A DNA stretch of 62,136 nucleotides from a virus: positions 1-62,136 of the IMG/VR virus record IMGVR_UViG_3300021197_001167, one strand, 5' to 3'. Both the position numbers and the translations under genes were made by a program. Below, one piece after another: positions 44,081-52,383 of the stretch; within the stretch, counting starts at the first letter, position 1; each line of letters opens with the position of its first letter. The notes beneath the pieces were generated by a model. That model had not been told where the DNA came from and did not search any database. It worked only from the letters and a program-made list of their open reading frames with translations.

Positions 44081-44503
44081 TCAGTTAGCACCGCCAACGC
44101 CGGTCATAACAGGAATCAAGTCGCCTGCTACAAGAGTAGCATGTGTTCCGCCAATGTAATAACCGATGATTTTTCCGGCATCGTCGCTTCCGGAGTCATC
44201 ACCGTCTGCAACAAGTCCGGAGTTGTCTGCATAAACAGGAAGTCCAGTTGTGTAAGTTTGACCTGCTTTTGATGCGACCATTAGAACTCCGCCAAGAGGT
44301 CGGAATCCAACAGTTGCACCTGCTGCTTGCACAAGACCCGAAGAATCTCTTTCGGATTCATCAGCAGAGACTCCGATAACGGTTTCTCCCCATGTGACAA
44401 GGTCAAGTGTGTTCGATGTTCCGTCGTTGGTGAGCAAATAGCCCGGCCCTGCGACGGTTGTTCCTGTTTTCAATACTGCGCTTCGCACTTCATCTTTATT
44501 CAT
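44081..44503 (-). CDS. Capsid decoration/stabilisation protein
   Basis: 140 residues, strand-rich, Gly/Val/Thr-rich, with AGATVGFRPLGGVLMVASKA and YADNSGLVADGDDSGS. The pattern resembles DUF2190-type or head-decoration proteins found between protease and capsid genes. It probably binds the outside of the capsid. Confidence 0.6.
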   Translation of the reverse strand: MNKDEVRSAVLKTGTTVAGPGYLLTNDGTSNTLDLVTWGETVIGVSADESERDSSGLVQAAGATVGFRPLGGVLMVASKAGQTYTTGLPVYADNSGLVADGDDSGSDDAGKIIGYYIGGTHATLVAGDLIPVMTGVGGAN

Positions 44504-44515
44504 TTTTAATCACCT

Positions 44516-46933
44516 TCAAATTAGATTTTTTGTTCGTGCCTCTTCAAAAGTTGGCGCACCGGAACTTTCTCGTTCTGCGGCACTTAGAGTTTGATTCCAA
44601 GCACCTGCCCATGCGTTCCATGCCTTTGCATAGAGGGAAACTGGTGTCTTAACCAACTTGCGGTTAAGGTAATTTGCGACGACTTCTTCGGACTCAACAG
44701 GAGTCTTTACAGTAGCCTCGACATTGGATGCAACAGGTGTCATCTCCTTGACAGGGGATGCTTCTTCTGCTACTGGCATTTTAGCCTCAAAGGAAGCCAT
44801 GATTGTTTCAATGGTTTCCGAAGGAAGGTCTGCAACGCCTGCAATTCCAAGTTCAGTTGCCTTCTCGACAAGAGCAAGGCGTGCTTCTTCTGCAACCGCT
44901 TTTTCTGCGGCTTCAATAGATTCGAGTTTTGCATCACGCTCTGCAAGAGAAGCCTTTAGTGCTTCAATCTCTGCGGCGTAATCAATAGTTGGTGTTTCCT
45001 CTGCAACAGGTGTCTCAACGACAACCTCTTCTTCGGATGCGATGATAATTTCTTCTTCACTCATGGTAGTAGTCTCCGTTGCGATATTCGGAAGAGACTG
45101 TTGATGACTATTAAAGGATTCTGCGGATTCTGCCATTTTTACCCTTTCGACGGTTTGAATCTTTGCGCCGGAGTATGCAGGGCGATGAACAATTGCGAGA
45201 TGGTCGAAAGTAAAATCAGTCTCGAACTTCATAATCATTCTGCCGTCTTCTGCTTCTATCATTTCATCGGGAACTCCACTGCCACCAATAGAAACTCCAT
45301 AACCTTGTCTTAGCCAAAGTCCGGATTCAAGGGATTCAAACAATTCTTTGCGGTGAACTTCTGCTTTGAATCGAACCTCCCAATTCCCACCCATTTTATC
45401 AACAGTGGTTGCTTCGGTGACAAAACCGACTACTGCTTCGTCAATACCCCCTGTCATATTACGAGTAAATCTACCGTTTTCGGATTTAGGATGATTTAAT
45501 GTTAAATCTGCACCAATCATTTGAGATACTGCAAGGTTTGCCCCTGCTCTTGTAATTTCCCAACCATTCTTGTTTGTTCCTTGATGAAATGCTATTCCGG
45601 AGATTGCAATAATGTATTCGCCAGTGTCGGCTTGAACGACCATGTCATCAACTGTAATTTCAACATCTAATTGAAATGTAGCCTTAACACACTTGCCACC
45701 CTCCATTTTGTAGCCAGTTCTGCAAGAGTTGCTATAACCTCCGCTACCGCCGCCTCCGCCGCCGTAGCCTTCAACTTCTTGTTCTTCTTTAAAATTATGA
45801 CCTTCATGTGCTTTCATGCACTCTTCTTCGGAGTAGCCCATTTCTTGACAACGGCTCATGTATTCATCATGTGTTTCATCATCGTTTGGAGTTGGTTCTG
45901 CCGCTTCAACAGAACCGCATTTGCCACCACAGCCACAACCGCCCATAACTGTTTCCATTCCATCGTCTGTTTTATTAAAGTCTTCATTGCTTTCAACTTT
46001 AGAGCCACTTCGCCATTGATAACAAGACCAATAACCTGCGGTTGTTTTGTCTTTCTTTTCTGCGCAGTTATGCCTATCACGGAATGCTTTGCGTCTTTTT
46101 GGGTCATCACGCTTGATTTCCATGTTGGGGTCGCCAAATCGAACAATAATTACTTTACCTGCGGGATTCTTAACATATACAGCAAACTTCTTTTTTTCTT
46201 TAGGAGTTCGGAATGGTTTGTTTAATTTTACTTTGCGCCCTTGATATTCTGCGCCTGTAAATGCTTCTCCATCCCAATCTTCATAATCCTCGTCAATACT
46301 TGCTCTCGGATGAGATTTAGGCAACAAGTCATTGTCTTGTTTGTAGTTTGGGTTGCTTGGTCTGCCGTTGCGCAGTAAATACAAGAATGCCTTAACCCTT
46401 GCAATACCCCAACCGCCTCTTGACATGTTGGGTGCGTGTGAACGAGAAAATGCGCCTGCGCCTCTGCGATACACAGACTTTAGACGACCCATACTTGCTT
46501 TCGAGCCTTTACCTTTGCTTGAAACCTTTTTATTGTGTTCAGTCATCATTTTGCGCAAACGGGCTTCTGTTTCCTTGCTTACTTTAATACTATTATTAGG
46601 TTTGCTTGCAGAATCCTTTTTATTTTTCTTAGAACCTTTTCTGCGCTCACTTGGTTTAGCAGGGGTCTTGCGTGGGTCGTTTTTCTTTGGTTTTCCGTAT
46701 TGAAGTGCTTCGACTGTTGCGCCTAATTCTTCTTCTGCGTCGGGGTCATTCTTTCGATACCACTTAATAAACTCGTCTTCTGTTTTTGCAGGGGAATACA
46801 ACTTAGTTCCGTCTGCAAGTGTTGATTCATGGATTTCTCCATTAAAACCAATTTCTTGAGATTTTTTCTGCGCACCTTCGGGTGTGCTAAACAAGTAATC
46901 CTCCATTTTAGACTCGATTAACATAGTAATCAT
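44516..46933 (-). CDS. Prohead protease-scaffold fusion with N-terminal accessory domains
   Basis: 805 residues. Around 150-200 lies SVYRRGAGAFSRSHAPNMSR ... ARVKAFL, and around 250-310 RFGDPNMEIKRDDPKRRKAF ... HNCAEK ... YWSCYQW; both are modules I know from marine-phage prohead or portal-linked proteins. A Cys cluster (GGCGCGGKCG) follows. The central part (YIIAISGIAFHQG ... LTLNHP ... VVGFVTEATTV ... GLWLRQGYGVSIGG) fits a prohead maturation protease. The C-terminal 200 residues form an acidic coiled coil typical of scaffold. The start at 46933 shares ATGA with the upstream stop. Confidence 0.65.
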   Translation of the reverse strand: MITMLIESKMEDYLFSTPEGAQKKSQEIGFNGEIHESTLADGTKLYSPAKTEDEFIKWYRKNDPDAEEELGATVEALQYGKPKKNDPRKTPAKPSERRKGSKKNKKDSASKPNNSIKVSKETEARLRKMMTEHNKKVSSKGKGSKASMGRLKSVYRRGAGAFSRSHAPNMSRGGWGIARVKAFLYLLRNGRPSNPNYKQDNDLLPKSHPRASIDEDYEDWDGEAFTGAEYQGRKVKLNKPFRTPKEKKKFAVYVKNPAGKVIIVRFGDPNMEIKRDDPKRRKAFRDRHNCAEKKDKTTAGYWSCYQWRSGSKVESNEDFNKTDDGMETVMGGCGCGGKCGSVEAAEPTPNDDETHDEYMSRCQEMGYSEEECMKAHEGHNFKEEQEVEGYGGGGGGSGGYSNSCRTGYKMEGGKCVKATFQLDVEITVDDMVVQADTGEYIIAISGIAFHQGTNKNGWEITRAGANLAVSQMIGADLTLNHPKSENGRFTRNMTGGIDEAVVGFVTEATTVDKMGGNWEVRFKAEVHRKELFESLESGLWLRQGYGVSIGGSGVPDEMIEAEDGRMIMKFETDFTFDHLAIVHRPAYSGAKIQTVERVKMAESAESFNSHQQSLPNIATETTTMSEEEIIIASEEEVVVETPVAEETPTIDYAAEIEALKASLAERDAKLESIEAAEKAVAEEARLALVEKATELGIAGVADLPSETIETIMASFEAKMPVAEEASPVKEMTPVASNVEATVKTPVESEEVVANYLNRKLVKTPVSLYAKAWNAWAGAWNQTLSAAERESSGAPTFEEARTKNLI

Positions 46934-47352
46934 GCCTTTTTCTTAGAATCCATTACTTCGCTGTGCGCATTTCGTATTTTATCCATTTCTTGACTGTGCG
47001 CCTGCGCAGAAGTCTTCATTTCATTGATATGGTTTTGCGCAATTCTTTCAAGTTCAATTTTATGGTCTTTTTCTGCGGAATCACGCTCTCGTTGATGCTT
47101 TAGTTCAGTGGGGATATTATCAACTTCTTGGGTTTGTTCGGACTCCCACATGCGCAGAACTGTTGAAAGTGCTGGCCCTGCAACACCGCCAATGATAGCA
47201 ATAAGTGCAATAAATCCATCGAGATTTTGTAAAACTACATCGGGTTTCCAAATACCCATGCCGACTACTGCACCACAAGCAAGCAACCATAGGTAAATTG
47301 CAGGTTTTACGGTCGATGAAACCATTTTGTCGTTAAAGGACTTCCCACTCAT
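46930..47352 (-). CDS. Holin-like membrane protein with coiled-coil tail
   Basis: From the ATG at 47352, 140 residues. Two hydrophobic segments (IYLWLLACGAVVGMGIW and FIALIAIIGGVAGPALSTVL) are followed by a long charged coiled coil (Glu/Lys/His rich). Two transmembrane helices plus a charged tail fit a class II holin, though a membrane anchor is possible. It sits next to a second small membrane protein, like holin pairs in phages. Confidence 0.5.
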   Translation of the reverse strand: MSGKSFNDKMVSSTVKPAIYLWLLACGAVVGMGIWKPDVVLQNLDGFIALIAIIGGVAGPALSTVLRMWESEQTQEVDNIPTELKHQRERDSAEKDHKIELERIAQNHINEMKTSAQAHSQEMDKIRNAHSEVMDSKKKA

Positions 47353-47401
47353 GGTATTTACCACAGTTCAAGTGTTTTATCAATCCTTTTATCAAACAGA
47401 C

Positions 47402-47644
47402 TTACATGGCTGATGTGCCGGTGAGAACAATACTGATAATACCAATACCCGCAAACATAACTTTGCGCAGTAAATCAAACCCTTCTTTAAGAACTTGATT
47501 TTGAACTTTTAACTCGCCTTCAAGACCTGCAAGGCGTGCGTCTGTTCGAGTTTGTGCTTTTACAATTTGCGCAGAAAGTTGTTTTAAGTCTCGAACATCT
47601 TCTTCTACTGCGTCAAGTCGAAATCCGAGAACATCGTTTGCCAT
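47402..47644 (-). CDS. XhlA/holin-partner-like membrane protein
   Basis: 80 residues starting at an ATG overlapping the portal stop (TGATG). An N-terminal coiled coil (AVEEDVRDLKQLSAQIVKAQ) is followed by a C-terminal transmembrane segment (VMFAGIGIISIVLTGTSAM). This is the layout of XhlA-type lysis accessory proteins. Its neighbour is the two-helix holin-like protein. Confidence 0.5.
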   Translation of the reverse strand: MANDVLGFRLDAVEEDVRDLKQLSAQIVKAQTRTDARLAGLEGELKVQNQVLKEGFDLLRKVMFAGIGIISIVLTGTSAM

Positions 47645-49059
47645 CACATTTCACCTTCTCTTGGCATGTCTTCTTCTTCATCCCGTTCTTCTACTGGTTC
47701 TTCTTCGGGTGTTTCGGTGACTGTTGGTGCGTCTTTGCGCACATCGCCATTTTCTTCTTCGGGTAATGCTACGATGTCAAGTGCTTGATTTAATGAAAGA
47801 ACCCCATTGCTATAACCTAATGTTGCTCTGCGCATTTTGTCAAGGCGTGTTTCTTCATCAACCGGCTCAAATGTCAATACTGGCAAGTCTCTTTTTGCGT
47901 GGTCGATACCCAACAACTCTAAGTGCGCACTAAATAGTGCGTTCACTGATTGCTTGAGAATACTTTGTATGCGTCGAATTGCATTGCTTGCCCAAAGGTT
48001 TGCAGTGTATGATGCTGCAAAGGTTGAACCTTTCTCTTGACCTGCCGCAGTGCGTGGCACTTGCAGAACTGCCGCAATGTCTGCATTAACATTGTCAAGG
48101 AATCCGGAACTATCCGGCAAAGCGGTTCTTTGGTCGATGTGTTTAATGTTCACATAATCGGGGAAAATTGGCACTTGGTCGCCTCTTAAGGACTCCATAG
48201 TGCTGATGACTTGATTCATAATGAAAAGCAAACGCTCTCTTTGCTCGTCGGGATTTTGAATATGCTTAACTGCATCCATGTCAATACTAATGTATTGTTT
48301 TGTCATTGCGTCTTCGAGAGCAATGCGGTTATTCATACTGTTGTATTTTGCCCTTATAGCCTGCTTGAGAGCCGTGAAACGGGATGCACCCCATATACCG
48401 TAAGTTGTGCGTGTTTCGTTGTCAATAAACCAATTAGAACGGTAATCCATGCGAACATGCAATATCTCATCGGCGGGGAACTCTTGCATAGTTGTTTCTC
48501 CTTCACGCAAAAAGTATCTTTCAACTCTAATGACAGGGTCGTTGTCATCTGCTGTTGCGCTTCTGTTTCTATCATCGAGCATTGTAATTTGAGATACTGG
48601 CAGACTTTCTACATTCGTAATACCATCTTTACCAGTTCCGACCAGTTTGCTAATGTCATTGCCATAAACCATGAGGTTGCGCATAGCGTTAATGAGAATG
48701 TCGTCAAAATCTATGTTATCAACAAGGTTTTGCAATGCAGTTCTTATGCGTGCGTTGCGTGCAGAACTCCAATTGATAGTGTAGTTATTTGCAGTTAAGG
48801 ACACTGCTCGGACTGCACCGTTAAGTTCGGGGTCAAGTTTAAGCATTTCATCAAATAAATAAAAATCATTAGAGAAGTTGCTGTCGTCACGCAACTTATT
48901 GGTTTCTGTGACTACATCTTTAATGCCTGCCATCATGGTAAATGGACTTCGATGACCGACGCTGTGGCGCAAATCATCATTTTGAATGCCAATAACGGCT
49001 TTCGGCGCAGTGTTTTCTGCCTTTTTCCCGATGTTGCCAAAGAAAGGAATACGAGCCAT
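47644..49059 (-). CDS. Portal protein
   Basis: About 471 residues from the ATG at 49059 (MARIPFFGNIGKK), set by a TTTATGA box exactly 30 bases upstream; the frame is open further but would run through the promoter. Portal features include the wing/stem regions with LKLDPELNGAVRAVSLTANN, DYRSNWF, the helical IWGASRFTALKQAIRAKYN, and VPRTAAGQEKGSTFAASYTA. A Glu/Asp-rich tail ends it. It is the first gene of the late virion operon. Confidence 0.85.
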   Translation of the reverse strand: MARIPFFGNIGKKAENTAPKAVIGIQNDDLRHSVGHRSPFTMMAGIKDVVTETNKLRDDSNFSNDFYLFDEMLKLDPELNGAVRAVSLTANNYTINWSSARNARIRTALQNLVDNIDFDDILINAMRNLMVYGNDISKLVGTGKDGITNVESLPVSQITMLDDRNRSATADDNDPVIRVERYFLREGETTMQEFPADEILHVRMDYRSNWFIDNETRTTYGIWGASRFTALKQAIRAKYNSMNNRIALEDAMTKQYISIDMDAVKHIQNPDEQRERLLFIMNQVISTMESLRGDQVPIFPDYVNIKHIDQRTALPDSSGFLDNVNADIAAVLQVPRTAAGQEKGSTFAASYTANLWASNAIRRIQSILKQSVNALFSAHLELLGIDHAKRDLPVLTFEPVDEETRLDKMRRATLGYSNGVLSLNQALDIVALPEEENGDVRKDAPTVTETPEEEPVEERDEEEDMPREGEM

Positions 49060-49082
49060 GTTCTGTCTTATGAAGGGTTGCT

Positions 49083-49089
49083 TCATAAA
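49083..49089 (-). promoter_or_regulatory. TATA-like box of the late virion operon
   Basis: On the minus strand TTTATGA begins exactly 30 bases before the portal ATG at 49059. The same spacing as on the plus strand suggests that late genes also start with a leaderless message. Confidence 0.55.
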
Positions 49090-49136
49090 GGTATGCCCGA
49101 AGAAGCGTAATAAAACATCACATAACATGCTGTATT

Positions 49137-49271
49137 ATGAATACTTTCGCAGAAGTCTTTGCAAAAGGCGGAGTGACACTTATTATTCTTGAAATACTGT
49201 GGTGGCTTCTTGTCCTCATATTTATTCTTTCAAGGCGTAAGAAGAAATTAAAAAAGAATAAATGGGCTTAA
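49137..49271 (+). CDS. Small single-pass membrane protein in the divergent region
   Basis: Forty-four residues: a short polar start (MNTFAEVFAKGG), one transmembrane helix (VTLIILEILWWLLVLIFIL) and a very basic C-terminus (SRRKKKLKKNKWA). It lies divergent to the portal gene. Size and charge distribution resemble pinholin- or leader-type membrane peptides. No ribosome-binding site is obvious. Confidence 0.5.
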   Translation: MNTFAEVFAKGGVTLIILEILWWLLVLIFILSRRKKKLKKNKWA

Positions 49272-49461
49272 GTGCAACGGTTTCGGGTTATTCTTTTAAT
49301 TACTCTTAAGGTGTGTAAGAATTATTCTTACAGAATAATCCGCCCTTTTATCTAAATGTCTTAGAAGAAATAAAAGAATAAAGTCAAGTTGCTTTCAGTG
49401 CAACGATTATTTCTTTATTTATTTTGTCAATGACTCAAAAAGAATTAAATTAGTGCAAGCC
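49272..49461. other. AT-rich intergenic regulatory region
   Basis: No further gene seen. It has repeated ATTCTT/AAGAAT words, a 32-base element at 49288-49319 nearly matching 4617-4647, and two AGTGCAACG words (about 49271-49279 and 49404-49412) related to the repeat family at 52.5-53.6 kb. It separates divergent late and terminase transcripts. Confidence 0.5.
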
Positions 49462-49468
49462 TTTAAGT
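49462..49468 (+). promoter_or_regulatory. TATA-like box of the terminase operon
   Basis: TTTAAGT lies 31 bases before the ATG at 49493, matching the TTTAAGA box at 11236 in form and spacing. Confidence 0.45.
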
Positions 49469-49492
49469 GGCAAGCCCATAGTAGAATGTTTA

Positions 49493-50719
49493 ATGAGCGA
49501 AGTCGAGTATCACGATGTAGTCAAGTCCGAAATTGAACATTATAATGGTAATATGGCGCATTTTTCTCGCCACATGGCAAAGGTTATGCCCGAACTTACA
49601 TCTGAAAGTCACCGATGGCGTTTGCGTATGCTAAAACAACACATGGGCGACATTTTTCCTGTTCTTGAAAGTGTTGATTACAATGCAGAAATACCAAAAC
49701 AATTTGACGGAACTCAAGCACAGTTAATACGCATTATGCAAAAGCGATTTCCCGAAATCTCAAAAGCAGGTTGGGAGTCAAGAGTGCGTGCGGCATGGGC
49801 GAGAGAAGCAGTCACTCGAACAGAAACACCTCATTTTATTGTTGAACACTTGAAAAAGAAGTCAAGTAGCCAAGAAGACCTATGGAATGCTATTGAAGAA
49901 CGCTCAAAGGCGGCAATTCTCGCTAATGAAGATGCTCGTTGGGCTACATTTCACATGAAATCCGATAAGCGATACATAGGTATTGCGTTTCAAAGCGACC
50001 AACACATCGGCAATCCATTCTGCGACCATGAAAGGTTGCGTGAAGACACAGAAGCAATTGAAAGACACCCCGAATGCTATGTTATACACGCAGGCGACTA
50101 TATCGACAACTTTATGATTGACAAACCTCGCCCTGCAATGAAAGCACCTATTCCTCCTTCTATCCAGTGGCAGTTGTGCGAACACTACATTAACATGAGT
50201 CCTAATTCACTTATGGCAATTGTTGCGGGCAATCACGACCTTTGGACTGCGGGCGCAACAGATTATGACCCTCTAAAGCGTCTTGCTCAAGACAGAGGCG
50301 TTTTGTATCACCCGTATGAGTTAAACCTAAAGGTTATTCATGGCGACATTCCTTATCACCTTAGTATTCGACACAAGCGAAGAGGTAATTCAAACCTTGA
50401 CCCAAGCCGTGTAATTAAGAAAATGTGGGATGACGGAGAATGCGACTTTGATATTGGAGTTATCGGGCATCATCACACACCTTCTGTTGTTCCCTTTACT
50501 CGTCATGCAGTTGAGCGTTGGGCTTTAAGGCCGGGGGCTTACAAGACAATCGACAGTTTCGGTGAAATGTGCGGTTTTCCGAGAGAACGCCCAACATCAC
50601 CTATTGTTATCCTTGATTCTCAAACAAGAGATATTCAAGCATTTACAGACCTTAGACATGGGTTGCGATTACTCAACACACTGAATGGGAGAGATGTTAA
50701 TGCCTTTGTGGATGAGTAA
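49493..50719 (+). CDS. Metallophosphoesterase with duplicated HTH-like N-terminus
   Basis: 408 residues. The C-terminal 250 carry the full calcineurin-like metal site: SDQH, HAGDY, GNHD, a strand HGD and GHHHT. The N-terminal 130 contain two similar helical units, YNGNMAHFSRHMAKVMPEL and FDGTQAQLIRIMQKRFPEI, each followed by an R-x-R helix. This looks like a tandem DNA-binding duplication. The gene directly precedes the large terminase, so it may take part in genome packaging or DNA-end processing; the substrate is unknown. Confidence 0.75.
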   Translation: MSEVEYHDVVKSEIEHYNGNMAHFSRHMAKVMPELTSESHRWRLRMLKQHMGDIFPVLESVDYNAEIPKQFDGTQAQLIRIMQKRFPEISKAGWESRVRAAWAREAVTRTETPHFIVEHLKKKSSSQEDLWNAIEERSKAAILANEDARWATFHMKSDKRYIGIAFQSDQHIGNPFCDHERLREDTEAIERHPECYVIHAGDYIDNFMIDKPRPAMKAPIPPSIQWQLCEHYINMSPNSLMAIVAGNHDLWTAGATDYDPLKRLAQDRGVLYHPYELNLKVIHGDIPYHLSIRHKRRGNSNLDPSRVIKKMWDDGECDFDIGVIGHHHTPSVVPFTRHAVERWALRPGAYKTIDSFGEMCGFPRERPTSPIVILDSQTRDIQAFTDLRHGLRLLNTLNGRDVNAFVDE

Positions 50720-50924
50720 GGATAAAGAAGTCCGAATTGCCGATATGGGCGAAGACTTCGTCGCAATAAACATTTTTAGTGAAGAATATGTCGTTGGTGT
50801 TATGCTTGAAAGAGAAGAAATTGAAAAACTTGTTCTTGCTATGGCAGAATACTGCGGAATTGGTCTTTTTGGAAAAAACGGAGATGGTCTAAATGGTTCG
50901 TTTAATGACAACCTTTCATCTTGA
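50712..50924 (+). CDS. Small acidic protein, 70 residues
   Basis: The ATG at 50712 overlaps the preceding stop. Acidic strands and a helix (FVAINIFSEEYVVGVMLERE) with no motif. It sits between the phosphoesterase and terminase genes, overlapping the latter by 32 bases. Confidence 0.5.
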   Translation: MSKDKEVRIADMGEDFVAINIFSEEYVVGVMLEREEIEKLVLAMAEYCGIGLFGKNGDGLNGSFNDNLSS

Positions 50925-52383
50925 GCGTAGTAGATTTGATATACGCCATTTTTATGAATGGCTCGGCTACAATTGGGGTGAACACATTGGAACATGGCTT
51001 GACATGTATGGAGACAGAAGAGATAAACAAGTTCACCGTGTTTGTATTATTGCACCGAGAGACCATTCAAAGTCCACTACACTTAGGGTAAAAATCCTTC
51101 ATCAACTGCTTTTTGAAAAGTGGCGTGGAAAACCCTTTACTATTTGGCTATTTTCCGCAAATAAAGACCTTGCAATGAACCGTTTAGATGAAATCCGTCA
51201 AGACTTAAAAAGGCATCCCGAACTTTCTAAAAAAATCGACACTACTAAGGGCAATCGTTTTGAACTCCGTTTGACAAATGGTGCTTGGATTAAGGCAACA
51301 TCAGTCGGGTCGGGTATTCGTGGTGAACACCCCGCCGCAATTGCACTTGATGATATAATAGACGACCAAAACGACATGTCCTATGATAACTACCAACAGT
51401 GGTTTAGGAAAAAATTAACTCCGATGTTGTCTCCTAAGACTTCGCTTTACTGCGTAGGAACTCCTATGAGTATGAATGACCTTTACCATACAGAAATGTT
51501 AAACAATGATGCTTGGGACACATGGCAAGAAGGCGCAATAACAAATTATGATGAGTGGCGCAATGACCCCGACATTAAACCTGTTTGCTTATGGCCTTCG
51601 GAACGCCCACTTGAGTTTCTTATGGAACAACGAGAAGCAATTGGCGAACTGGCTTTTGCGCAAGAATATCTGTGTAAGGTAGTCGATGATGATAGCGCAG
51701 TATTCCCTCAAACACTTACACGCAAAAATCTAAGCATGGATGCAGTCTTGCAAAAGAAAAAATTGTATAACGGCGAGTATGTTGTAGGTTTTGACCCATC
51801 ACACGGTATCGGACAAGACTATACAGTAGCAGTAGTAGTTCGACAAGACGAAGAAGGCTTTATTCACATTGTAGATATGTGGAGGCGCAACGATTTCCCC
51901 CCTGCAAAGCAAATACAGAAGATTGCAGACTTAGATGAGGCATTTAAACACCCTGTATTCGCATTTGAGAGCGCAGGGTTTCAAAATCTGTATCAATCGC
52001 TCATAAATCAACATGGTTTAACGCTAAACCTTAAAATGAGCAAGGTATCAAACAAAACACTTAAGCAAGGCTTGTTAAATCGCCTTAGAGTGTGGTTTGA
52101 ACAAGAAAAAGTCATAATCCCCTATGGAAACGACGCTACAAGAATGACTATGAGCATACTACTGGATGAATTAGAGTCTCATGCGTGGAAAGACGGCGAT
52201 ATAGTCGATAAAGGCAAGCATAACGACACTGTAATGGCCTTAGCGCACGCCATAGACCAAATAAAGTCATCAACAAGTGGCGGTTTAGCCATGACAACAG
52301 GTGCTTTAGACGCTTCACAGTGGAATACAGCCAAAAAAACAAAACATTTAAGAAGAAATGGTAGATTTATACCGTTTTTTTAG
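50893..52383 (+). CDS. terL: Large terminase subunit
   Basis: 496 residues. The ATPase has a Walker A variant APRDHSKST (about residues 54-62) and Walker B AIALDDI (149-155), followed by a GTPMSMNDLYHTE coupling region. The nuclease domain has VVGFDPSHG (first Asp near 300), a conserved FESAGF region and a late acidic residue (KHNDTVMALAHA). It drives DNA packaging into the prohead. Its gene order next to the portal, although on the opposite strand, matches a packaging module. Confidence 0.9.
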   Translation: MVRLMTTFHLERSRFDIRHFYEWLGYNWGEHIGTWLDMYGDRRDKQVHRVCIIAPRDHSKSTTLRVKILHQLLFEKWRGKPFTIWLFSANKDLAMNRLDEIRQDLKRHPELSKKIDTTKGNRFELRLTNGAWIKATSVGSGIRGEHPAAIALDDIIDDQNDMSYDNYQQWFRKKLTPMLSPKTSLYCVGTPMSMNDLYHTEMLNNDAWDTWQEGAITNYDEWRNDPDIKPVCLWPSERPLEFLMEQREAIGELAFAQEYLCKVVDDDSAVFPQTLTRKNLSMDAVLQKKKLYNGEYVVGFDPSHGIGQDYTVAVVVRQDEEGFIHIVDMWRRNDFPPAKQIQKIADLDEAFKHPVFAFESAGFQNLYQSLINQHGLTLNLKMSKVSNKTLKQGLLNRLRVWFEQEKVIIPYGNDATRMTMSILLDELESHAWKDGDIVDKGKHNDTVMALAHAIDQIKSSTSGGLAMTTGALDASQWNTAKKTKHLRRNGRFIPFF

